In this document: piece by piece, positions 38,042-45,009 of the stretch
Position numbering within the stretch: position 1 is the stretch's first letter
Layout of the letters: each line of letters starts with the position of its first letter
Source of the DNA: JAISFI01 sp031553775
GTDB lineage: Bacteria; Bacteroidota; Bacteroidia; Bacteroidales; Azobacteroidaceae
Length of the DNA: 53,211 bases
NCBI GenBank assembly: GCA_031553775.1
Contig: JAVBLA010000020.1
Location: 1-53,211, forward strand
Direction: 5' to 3'
Made by a program: the position numbers and the translations under genes
Notes under the pieces: generated by a model
Seen by the model: the letters and a program-made list of their open reading frames with translations, nothing else
Databases searched by the model: none
What the model was told of the DNA's origin: nothing

Positions 38042-39577
38042 ATGAAAAACAGCGTATGGATGTTGGCAGGGACAGCCGTTCTGATTCCTGCAATAGCACT
38101 GGGACAACAGAAGGCAAAACAACAACGGCCGAATATAATTTACATCATGGCCGACGATCATGCCTCTCAGGCAATTTCCTGTTATGGTGGCATCCTGAAA
38201 GATGTATTACCTACCCCGAATATCGACCGGATTGCCCATGAAGGGGTACGGATGGACAATTGTTTTGTTACCAATTCGATCAGCACACCCAGCCGGGCTG
38301 CCATCCTGACCGGACAATACAGCCAGTGCAATGGAGTATATACTTTGGCCGACCGCCTGGAACCCGGTCATCCGAATATGGCCAAAGAATTACAAAAAGC
38401 GGGCTATCAAACGGCAATTATCGGAAAATGGCATCTGGGAACAGAACCGGAGGGTTTTGATTTCTACAATGTATTGCCCGGACAGGGACGATACCACAAC
38501 CCAATATTGATTACGAAAGGAGAATGGAGCGGTAAAAATTTTGAAAAAGCCAAAGGGAAAGAATATCCGGGACATTCTACGGATGTGATAGCCGGAGAAG
38601 CGATCCGCTGGATGAAAGATGCCGATAAAAACGAGCCTTTTTTCCTGATGTGCCATTTTAAAGCACCTCACCGGCCCTGGCAACCAGCCGAGCGCTTCAA
38701 GAATTTATTGGCAGATGTTACCATCCCGGAACCGGAAAACATCCTGGAGACTTATGAAAATAAAGGACCCCAGGCCGAACGTCTCAGGCTCCGTCTGGAA
38801 GATATGAACGAAACAGATCTGAAAACTCCTGTTCCGCAAGGGATGACCAGGGAAGAACAACGCCACTGGGCCTATCAGCTATATCTGAAAGATTATTTAA
38901 GATGTATCGCCGGAGTCGATGAAAATATCGGAAGGATATTGAAATACCTGGATGATAACGGACTGACGGAAAATACCATTGTGGTTTATACTTCCGACCA
39001 GGGTTTTTTCCTGGGCGAACACGGTTTCTTTGATAAGCGACTGATGTATGAGGAATCGCTGCGAATGCCTTTTGTGATCCGTTATCCGAAGCAAATTAAG
39101 CCCGGAACAGTTAATAAGGATATTGTTGTTAATGTGGATTTTGCCCCTACTTTTTTGGATTTTGCAGGCATTTCCAAACCCGTTCAAATGCAGGGCGAAA
39201 GTTTTCGTTCCAACCTGCTGGGAAAAACATCTTCCAACTGGAGAAAGGGCATGTATTACCGTTACTGGATGCATGATGATGCCATTCATCATGTAACAGC
39301 CAATTATGGGATCCGGACAGACCGTTACAAACTCATCTTTAATTACGGATTACCGTTGGAGAAGAAAGGAACCGGAAAAACGGTCATTCCACCCACCTGG
39401 GAATTTTATGACCTGCAAAATGACCGGTTTGAAATGAAAAATCTCTACAACGACCCCTCCAAACAAACCATCATCAACCAACTGAAAAAAGAACTCCTCC
39501 AGCTGAAGAAACAGTACAAAGATGAGGATGGAGCTTATCCGGAAATGGAGAAATTGGTTGAAAAGTACTGGAGATAA
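38042..39577 (+). CDS. Serine-type S1 sulfatase, secreted
   Basis: This 511-residue protein has a signal peptide ending near IALGQ, metal motif IMADDHASQAISCYGG and maturation motif STPSRAAILTGQYSQ with Ser81. IIGKWHLG, YTSDQGFFLGEHGFFDKR and FKAPHRPWQP are typical of the S1 group that includes glucosamine-6-sulfatase-like and iduronate-sulfatase-like enzymes; the exact subfamily is uncertain. It has its own promoter 90 bases upstream. Its stop lies at the edge of a 28-bp inverted repeat, across which it converges on the next sulfatase. Confidence 0.94.
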   Translation: MKNSVWMLAGTAVLIPAIALGQQKAKQQRPNIIYIMADDHASQAISCYGGILKDVLPTPNIDRIAHEGVRMDNCFVTNSISTPSRAAILTGQYSQCNGVYTLADRLEPGHPNMAKELQKAGYQTAIIGKWHLGTEPEGFDFYNVLPGQGRYHNPILITKGEWSGKNFEKAKGKEYPGHSTDVIAGEAIRWMKDADKNEPFFLMCHFKAPHRPWQPAERFKNLLADVTIPEPENILETYENKGPQAERLRLRLEDMNETDLKTPVPQGMTREEQRHWAYQLYLKDYLRCIAGVDENIGRILKYLDDNGLTENTIVVYTSDQGFFLGEHGFFDKRLMYEESLRMPFVIRYPKQIKPGTVNKDIVVNVDFAPTFLDFAGISKPVQMQGESFRSNLLGKTSSNWRKGMYYRYWMHDDAIHHVTANYGIRTDRYKLIFNYGLPLEKKGTGKTVIPPTWEFYDLQNDRFEMKNLYNDPSKQTIINQLKKELLQLKKQYKDEDGAYPEMEKLVEKYWR

Positions 39578-39674
39578 AATAGTTAAGAATTAAGAGTTAA
39601 GAATTGGGATTCTTCGAGTCCCTGAAGTAAATGAGCTTATCATTTTAATTCTTAACTCTTAATTCTTAACTATT
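39578..39674. repeat. 28-bp perfect inverted repeat between convergent sulfatases
   Basis: Arms 39578-39605 and 39647-39674 are exact reverse complements around a 41-base loop. Each arm is built from repeated AGTTAAGAATTA words. It may work as a two-way terminator, but its internal repeats and the related copy at 30970-31004 suggest a MITE-like dispersed element. Confidence 0.9.
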
Positions 39675-39677
39675 GAC

Positions 39678-41243
39678 TTATTTCAACGGAGTCTCCTTAA
39701 CCTCCGCCTTATAATACCCTTCCGTCAACATCAGGAAATCTTTTTCCATCGATTCTAACCTTTCGTGTTGCGATTGTGCCCGGTTTTGTGTTTGTGCCCG
39801 GTCTTCTTTCAGATTGAAAAGGCCATATTCTTTCAGGTTCCCGAGTTCATTGCCTGTGGTATTCCGTTCAGGTCCTTTATAAGGGGGAATCATTGCCCAG
39901 TCACCTTCTCTGAAGGCCATTTTTCCCTGGGCTTCAACAACCAGATTTTCCCGGCCTTCTTTGTTTTTCCCTAATAATGTGGGCAATAATTGCTGACTGT
40001 CTAAATCTTTATGCTGAGGCTGTCCAACCAATTCGGACAATGAAGCCAGCAAGTCTAAATGACAGATCAAAGCATCGGAAACTACCGGTTGGATGTTTCC
40101 TTTCCAATAAGCGAAGAACGGTACCCGGGTACCGGCATCGTAGAGGCTGTACTTTCCTCCGCGTAAACCACCGGTTGGCTGATGATTTCCTAATAATTCC
40201 ACTGCCTGGTCTTTATAGCCATCGTCAAGTACAGGACCATTGTCGCTCGAGAAAATGATCAGGGTATTTTCCAGTAAACCTTCTTTTTCCAGATGGGCGA
40301 TGAGTTCGCCTACACACCAATCGGCTTCCGCGATAGCATCACCCCGGGGACCCATGCCTGTTTGCCCTGCAAAACGGGAATGTGGAGCACGGGGAACATG
40401 CGGTTCATGTAATCCGTAATACATGAAAAAAGAATTTTCTTTATTTTCCGTAATGAACGATTTGACTTTTTCTGCAAAATAGTCGGCCATATCTTCGTCG
40501 ATCCACCTGGCATTCTTTCCTCCTTTCATAAATCCGATACGTGGGATTCCGTTTACGATAGAGTTATTATGCCCGTGGCTCCATTCCATTTTAAGCATTT
40601 CAGGATGGGTCAGGGCGGTGGGTTCGCCTTCGAAGTTCTTTTCGTAGCTTACTTCTATCGGATCGGTTGCTTCTAATCCCACTACATTCCCGTTTTCAAC
40701 ATATACAGTGGGTACCCGGTCGTTGGTTGCGGCAATCAGGCAGGAATAGTCAAAGCCGATTTCTTTTGCTCCGGGTTTGACCGTTTCATTCCAGTTCACA
40801 TTTCCATTGCCCATCCCTAAATGCCATTTACCGATAGCTGCAGTAGCGTAGCCGGCTTGTTGCATCATCTTCGGCAGGGTATACTGGGTTTCTCCGATAA
40901 TAAGCGGTGCATCTCCCTGAAGAATTTTGGCATCCTTGTTTTTCCAGGGATATGTGCCTGTCATTAAAGCATACCGGCTGGGAGTGGAAGTGGCGGATGT
41001 GGCATAACCGTTTGTAAAACAAACACCACCTTTGGCCAGTTTATCGATATTGGGCGTTTGAATAGTGGTGGAGCCGTAAGCGCTGACATCTCCATATCCC
41101 AGGTCATCGGCCAGAATAACAATCACATTAGGCCTTTTTTCTATGTTTTCCTTTTTCTCTTTTTTTGCCTGGGAACAAGCGACCGAACCGAAAGGAATCG
41201 CGGCGATGGCCGACCAGGTAATCATTTTATTGCTGTTAATCAT
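39678..41243 (-). CDS. Serine-type S1 sulfatase, probable lipoprotein
   Basis: The frame opens with TTG 41279, which coincides with the expected transcription start, so ATG 41243 is preferred (521 residues; ATG 41225 also possible). The signal peptide ends in the lipobox GSVAC (Cys23), so the enzyme is probably lipid-anchored, unlike the other sulfatases here. Metal motif ILADDLGYGDVSAYG and maturation motif STPSRYALMTG with Ser86 are clear, as are AIGKWHLG, GLHEPHVPRAPHSRF and FSSDNGPVLDDGY. The segment DRVPTVYVENGNVVGL recalls galactose- or GalNAc-6-sulfatase-like S1 members; this is a weak hint only. It closes the PUL on the right. Confidence 0.94.
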   Translation of the reverse strand: MINSNKMITWSAIAAIPFGSVACSQAKKEKKENIEKRPNVIVILADDLGYGDVSAYGSTTIQTPNIDKLAKGGVCFTNGYATSATSTPSRYALMTGTYPWKNKDAKILQGDAPLIIGETQYTLPKMMQQAGYATAAIGKWHLGMGNGNVNWNETVKPGAKEIGFDYSCLIAATNDRVPTVYVENGNVVGLEATDPIEVSYEKNFEGEPTALTHPEMLKMEWSHGHNNSIVNGIPRIGFMKGGKNARWIDEDMADYFAEKVKSFITENKENSFFMYYGLHEPHVPRAPHSRFAGQTGMGPRGDAIAEADWCVGELIAHLEKEGLLENTLIIFSSDNGPVLDDGYKDQAVELLGNHQPTGGLRGGKYSLYDAGTRVPFFAYWKGNIQPVVSDALICHLDLLASLSELVGQPQHKDLDSQQLLPTLLGKNKEGRENLVVEAQGKMAFREGDWAMIPPYKGPERNTTGNELGNLKEYGLFNLKEDRAQTQNRAQSQHERLESMEKDFLMLTEGYYKAEVKETPLK

Positions 41244-41283
41244 GACATTTGTAAATAAGTAAATCTGATTAATATTCAATGGA

Positions 41284-41291
41284 CAAAGATA
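41284..41291 (-). promoter_or_regulatory. -7 promoter box of the lipoprotein sulfatase
   Basis: The complement reads TATCTTTG, an exact TAnnTTTG match 41 bases upstream of ATG 41243. It places the transcript start near the TTG at 41279 and so excludes that start. Confidence 0.65.
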
Positions 41292-41292
41292 T

Positions 41293-41328
41293 AAAAAAAA
41301 ACACGGGATTTATCTGATAAACCCCGTG
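41293..41328 (-). terminator. Terminator of aqpZ
   Basis: A 12-bp stem (41302-41313 with 41317-41328) has a 3-base loop. The single A-C mismatch on the plus strand becomes a G-U pair on the minus strand, and nine T follow on that strand. It therefore serves the minus-strand aquaporin gene. Confidence 0.9.
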
Positions 41329-41354
41329 CTAAATGTTTTAATTCAAGATCCCGC

Positions 41355-42044
41355 TTATGCTTTTTTCTCAGGAGCAATGAATTTGTAAGCTAAACCTGCT
41401 AATACGGCCCCTACAATCGGAGCAAGGATGAACAAAGGCAATTGTGCCAGTGCCCAGTCTCCCACGAAAATAGCCTGGCTGATACTACGTGCCGGATTCA
41501 CGGACGTGTTGGTTACCGGAATACTGATCAGGTGAATCAGTGTCAGCGTCAAACCGATAGAGATGCCTGCAAAGCCTTTCGGGGCACGGGCATCGGTAGA
41601 TCCGATAATGACAATCAGGAAAATGAATGTCAACACTGTTTCAGAGATCATGGCAGGGACCAATCCGTATCCGCCGGGAGAATGTTCTCCGTAACCGTTT
41701 GCTGCAAATCCACTGCTCAGACTGAAAGAATCTAAGCCGGAAGCAATGCTGTAAATAACAGTTGCACCCAGGATAGCACCCAATACCTGTGCACAGATGT
41801 ACGGCAATAAATCTTTACCCGGCATCCTGCCGGAAGCCCATAAGCCTAACGACACTGCCGGATTCAAATGTGCTCCGGATACATGTCCTAATCCGTAAGC
41901 AATAGCCACGATCGTTAAACCGAAGGCAATTGCAACTCCTAAAACTCCAACTACAGGAGCAGCCAGAACTGCGGTTCCACAACCTCCCAATACCAACAGG
42001 AAAGTACCGATAAATTCGGCTGCAAATTTTTGACTTGTTTTCAT
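41355..42044 (-). CDS. aqpZ: Aquaporin Z, water channel
   Basis: This 229-residue protein has six hydrophobic helices and both NPA boxes (HLNPAVSLG, 61-63; SVNPARSI, 183-185). The aromatic/arginine filter appears as Phe41, His171, Thr180 and Arg186, the set expected of water-specific channels rather than glycerol facilitators. It sits in the inner membrane and moves water for osmotic balance. It lies just beyond the PUL, on the same strand as the sulfatase, but is separated from it by a strong terminator. Confidence 0.96.
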   Translation of the reverse strand: MKTSQKFAAEFIGTFLLVLGGCGTAVLAAPVVGVLGVAIAFGLTIVAIAYGLGHVSGAHLNPAVSLGLWASGRMPGKDLLPYICAQVLGAILGATVIYSIASGLDSFSLSSGFAANGYGEHSPGGYGLVPAMISETVLTFIFLIVIIGSTDARAPKGFAGISIGLTLTLIHLISIPVTNTSVNPARSISQAIFVGDWALAQLPLFILAPIVGAVLAGLAYKFIAPEKKA

Positions 42045-42418
42045 AAAAATAAAGTTTAATAAAAAACTGAAATTTTAATCAGCTTGTAAAATTACTATTA
42101 ATTAAACAGTAATGAAAGAATTATGTTTGGATTTTTTGGGAGTATTGATCAAAAAAGTATCTATAGAGATCTTTAGAAAGAAATGATTTTTAATTAAACT
42201 TCTGATAATCAGTGACTTTTAAAGCTCGAATAATGTTGTGCTAATCATTGAAATATTCAGTCATCCTGTCTTTGCGAGGAGAAAAAGTGAAAAAGAGTAC
42301 CGTTATTAAGAGGAGGAACAACGAAGCAAAGCATTGCGATTGGCCGGAGATTGCGTCACTATTACTCGCAATAACGGTATTTTTTAGTTTATGAGATATT
42401 TCAGGATATTTACGGAAA
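42045..42418. other. Intergenic region with palindromic repeat unit
   Basis: This 374-base gap between the MATE and aqpZ genes is AT-rich on the aqpZ side. Positions 42272-42379 hold a palindromic unit described separately. No gene was found and no exact -7 box for aqpZ was seen. Confidence 0.6.
42272..42379. repeat. Palindromic intergenic repeat unit
   Basis: TTGCGAG (42272-42278) pairs with CTCGCAA (42365-42371), and TACCGTTATT (42298-42307) pairs with AATAACGGTA (42370-42379); the right arms overlap, so the two pairings exclude each other. Words such as ATTGCGA recur inside. The unit resembles the degenerate ATTGCGAG-type intergenic repeats of Bacteroidota, and related words return at 53148-53199. 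Confidence 0.55.
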
Positions 42419-43780
42419 TTATTTTTTCGCTTCAGAAGAAAGAATTTTCTTTAACTGATAAGCCAGAAATGCACCGGTCAACACCGCCGATAAAAAGTCT
42501 GAAACAGGCTGAGCCATCCAAACCCCGTTAAGACCGAAAACCGGAGGAAAAATAAACAAACAGGGGAGCAATAGCAGGCATTGCCGTGTCAGACTCAGGA
42601 AGATAGACTTGGAAACCATCCCGATACATTGGAAAAAATTGGTAGCCACAGCCTGGAATCCAACCGTAAAAAAGGAGAGTAACATGATTCTCAGTCCATG
42701 CGAGGCAATGGAAATCAATTCTTCATCGGTGGTAAAAGCACGGACAATGATTCCCGGGATAAGGATAGCACACAAGGCTCCCACGCTGGAAACAATCGTT
42801 GCTACTTTAATGGTTTTTTTCAAAGCCTCATACATCCGTCCGTATTGTCTGGCTCCGTAATTGTATCCTACAATAGGCTGCATTCCCTGGTTCAGGCCGA
42901 CGATAAACATAATCATCAGCAAAGCCAGACTCCCGTTGATTCCATAGGCGCCCACAGCCAGGTCTCCTCCATATTTTTTCAGAGATGTGTTAATGATTAC
43001 ATTGACAAAGCTGGCGGCCAATTGCATGAAGAACGGGGAAAGCCCGATCGATATGATACTCCATACTATTGTCCGGTCTAAAGTCAGGTATTTCATCCGG
43101 ATGCGTAAAAAACTGTGCTTGCTCATAAAGTGGGACATGACCCAGGTGGCAGAAATCGACATGGAAATAACGGTTGCAATCGCTGCACCCTGTATTCCCC
43201 ATTTGAAACCGAAAATAAAAATCGGGGCGAGGATGATATTGGCAACGGTTCCGATGATCATAGTCAGCATGGCTTTTTTCGGATAACCCGAAGCTCGCAT
43301 CATGTTATTGAAGCCAAAACTTAAAGCTGCAATGATATTTCCCGGAATCATGATTTTCAAAAACTGTTCGGCGTAAGGAATCGTAGCTTCACTCGCTCCG
43401 AAAGCCAGCAGCATGGGCTCCATATAAATCATACTGAGGATGATTGTTATGCCGCTGAAAATAAAGGTCAGGATCAATGAGTTTCCTAATATTCTTTCCG
43501 CTTTTTCCATGTCTTTTTGTCCGAGACAAATGGAAATACGGGTGGCAGCACCGGCACCGATCAACATCCCGAATGCCTGCAGCAGAATCAGGATCGGTAG
43601 GGTCAATGCCAGGCCGGAAATGGCTAGCGGACCTACTCCCTGTCCGATAAATATCCGGTCGATCACACTGTAAAGCGTATTGACCATTGTCCCTACAATA
43701 GCAGGTAAAGAGTATTGCCAGAGTAGTTTACCGACATCGCCGGTTCCCAGTTGATTGACCGAAGCTTGATTATTGGACAT
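42419..43780 (-). CDS. MATE family multidrug/cation efflux transporter
   Basis: The 453-residue protein shows about twelve hydrophobic helices in two homologous halves, as in MATE transporters. It begins with GDVGKLLWQYSLPAIVGTMVNTLYSVIDRIFIG, given here in part as LPAIVGTMVNTLYSVIDRIF, and includes GLNQGMQPIVGYNYGA in the second half, both typical of the DinF/NorM-like branch. It exchanges cations for drugs or metabolites across the inner membrane. A -7 box lies 19 bases upstream of ATG 43780. No substrate can be assigned. Confidence 0.93.
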   Translation of the reverse strand: MSNNQASVNQLGTGDVGKLLWQYSLPAIVGTMVNTLYSVIDRIFIGQGVGPLAISGLALTLPILILLQAFGMLIGAGAATRISICLGQKDMEKAERILGNSLILTFIFSGITIILSMIYMEPMLLAFGASEATIPYAEQFLKIMIPGNIIAALSFGFNNMMRASGYPKKAMLTMIIGTVANIILAPIFIFGFKWGIQGAAIATVISMSISATWVMSHFMSKHSFLRIRMKYLTLDRTIVWSIISIGLSPFFMQLAASFVNVIINTSLKKYGGDLAVGAYGINGSLALLMIMFIVGLNQGMQPIVGYNYGARQYGRMYEALKKTIKVATIVSSVGALCAILIPGIIVRAFTTDEELISIASHGLRIMLLSFFTVGFQAVATNFFQCIGMVSKSIFLSLTRQCLLLLPCLFIFPPVFGLNGVWMAQPVSDFLSAVLTGAFLAYQLKKILSSEAKK

Positions 43781-43798
43781 GTTTCAGGATTGAGGGAG

Positions 43799-43806
43799 CA
43801 AAGGTA
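43799..43806 (-). promoter_or_regulatory. -7 promoter box of the MATE gene
   Basis: The complement reads TACCTTTG, an exact TAnnTTTG match, with a short expected leader before ATG 43780. Confidence 0.65.
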
Positions 43807-43855
43807 ATGTTTTTTTCAGCATTTGAATGAATGAAAATAAGTTTCTCCGGCAGGA

Positions 43856-43887
43856 TTTTGTAAATCATTGTAAAATATTTATATTTG
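43856..43887 (+). promoter_or_regulatory. Promoter of the small membrane protein gene
   Basis: TTTTG (43856-43860) and TATATTTG (43880-43887) are separated by 19 bases, the usual Bacteroidota spacing. The leader to ATG 43981 would be about 85 bases. Confidence 0.65.
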
Positions 43888-43980
43888 AAAACTGATCACC
43901 AAAAATGATTTCTTTATAATAAATGTACAAGGGAAATTGGCGCTGGATGGTATATTATAAAACAACGTAAAATAACAACA

Positions 43981-44502
43981 ATGACTCCCAGAAGTTTCTT
44001 TTCAGTTTTTATTAAAATCTTAGGTATTTATCTGATTCTTTCATCGATAACAGTCATACCGCAATTTATTTCAACATTTTTTCTTGTAACATCCAATGCC
44101 GGAGAAAATCTGGTGAATGTAATTTTAACTATTTTGCTATTACTGCTGACTTTATTTGTTTTCTTTCTGATTTTGCGCTATTGCATTTTCAGAACAGATA
44201 TTATTATTGACAAGTTGCGTCTCGATCAGGGGTTTCCGGAGGAAAAATTTGAGTTGAACATGCATCGTTCCACGATCCTGAGTATTGCAATAATTGTAAT
44301 CGGAGGTATTATGTTTATCGATGCTCTCCCTGGTCTGTGCCAACAAATCTTCACCTATACCCAGCAACGGAATATACGCTTTCTGGAATATCCTAATACA
44401 GGCTGGATCATTTTCTACTTCATCAAAACCCTGGCTGGTTATTTGTTGATGACCAATAGTCGCCAGGTGGTTAATCTTATCGAACGGCAACGAAAAAAAT
44501 AA
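43981..44502 (+). CDS. Four-helix membrane protein of unknown function
   Basis: I do not recognise a family for this 173-residue protein. Four hydrophobic stretches are visible at about 8-36, 45-67, 96-120 and 137-157, joined by a charged cytoplasmic-looking loop (DIIIDKLRLDQGFPEEKFEL, 74-93). The C-terminus is basic (ERQRKK). It has a good promoter of its own and stands alone before the cobalamin riboswitch. Without a motif no role can be given; it could be an inner-membrane accessory protein. Confidence 0.75.
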   Translation: MTPRSFFSVFIKILGIYLILSSITVIPQFISTFFLVTSNAGENLVNVILTILLLLLTLFVFFLILRYCIFRTDIIIDKLRLDQGFPEEKFELNMHRSTILSIAIIVIGGIMFIDALPGLCQQIFTYTQQRNIRFLEYPNTGWIIFYFIKTLAGYLLMTNSRQVVNLIERQRKK

Positions 44503-44520
44503 AAAATATCACTCACAAGA

Positions 44521-44550
44521 TTGCCATATCTAAATTAGTTTATACCTTTG
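44521..44550 (+). promoter_or_regulatory. Promoter of the cobalamin riboswitch transcript
   Basis: TTG (44521-44523) and TACCTTTG (44543-44550) are separated by 19 bases. The transcript would start a few bases before or within the first conserved riboswitch helix. Confidence 0.7.
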
Positions 44551-44552
44551 CA

Positions 44553-44805
44553 ACGGTTTTGGTGGTATTTCCTCCATCCGGACGAAATACTGAAAAGGGA
44601 ATCAGGTGAGAATCCTGAACAGATCCGCTGCTGTATGTTCCACAAAAACCTTGTACCATACTTTCGCCACTGATTATCAAAGTGGAAAAAGGAAAATGAA
44701 ACATTGAAAGCCAACAAAACATTTTCAATTTTCAATTTTCAATTTTCAATTAAAAATCGGGAAGGCCGTACAAAGGGGAACGAGTCAGAAGACCTGCCAA
44801 AAAAG
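44553..44805 (+). promoter_or_regulatory. Cobalamin (B12) riboswitch
   Basis: Core elements appear in order: GGTGGTATTT near 44561, GGGAATCAGGTGAGAATCC at 44598-44616, CAGATCCGCTGCTGT near 44620-44634, GCCACTG at 44666-44672, GGGAAGGC at 44759-44766 and the B12 box GTCAGAAGACCTGCC at 44784-44798. The long variable part (44673-44758) contains four exact TTTTCAA repeats. It controls the BtuB-BtuG genes downstream, normally shutting them off when cobalamin is plentiful. Boundaries are approximate. Confidence 0.95.
44722..44749 (+). repeat. Four tandem TTTTCAA heptamers inside the riboswitch
   Basis: Exactly four uninterrupted copies lie in the variable peripheral region, between the GCCACTG and GGGAAGGC elements. 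Copy number could vary by slippage without touching the ligand-binding core. Confidence 0.9.
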
Positions 44806-45009
44806 ATGATCTTTGGTGAAAACTCTCGGGAATTAGAGTCTAACCCATCTGAACATTTTCAATAACAATAGGCAGAAGCCAGGTTTACCTGGGTTATGTT
44901 ATTGCGAGAAAATGACTAATTTATTGAACATATTCAAAATTTTTTACAAAAGGATGAATGAGCATTTCTGCTTGTTGATCCGGGTGTAACTGCCGGTAGA
45001 AGGTCTTCC
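44806..45009 (+). other. Leader between riboswitch and btuB
   Basis: This 204-base leader has a small hairpin (ACTCT 44822-44826 with AGAGT 44835-44839) and a larger stem (44860-44867 with 44897-44904, containing CCAGGT/ACCTGG at 44879-44892). A 25-codon frame runs from ATG 44912 to TAA 44989. These could form the expression platform. Confidence 0.55.

Noticed and set aside
41302..41328. Possible operator between aqpZ and the sulfatase
   Set aside because: The G-U pair on the minus strand and the nine-T tail make it a terminator of aqpZ.
44722..44749. Possible CRISPR-like direct repeats
   Set aside because: The repeats are seven bases, contiguous and without spacers, and lie within a riboswitch.
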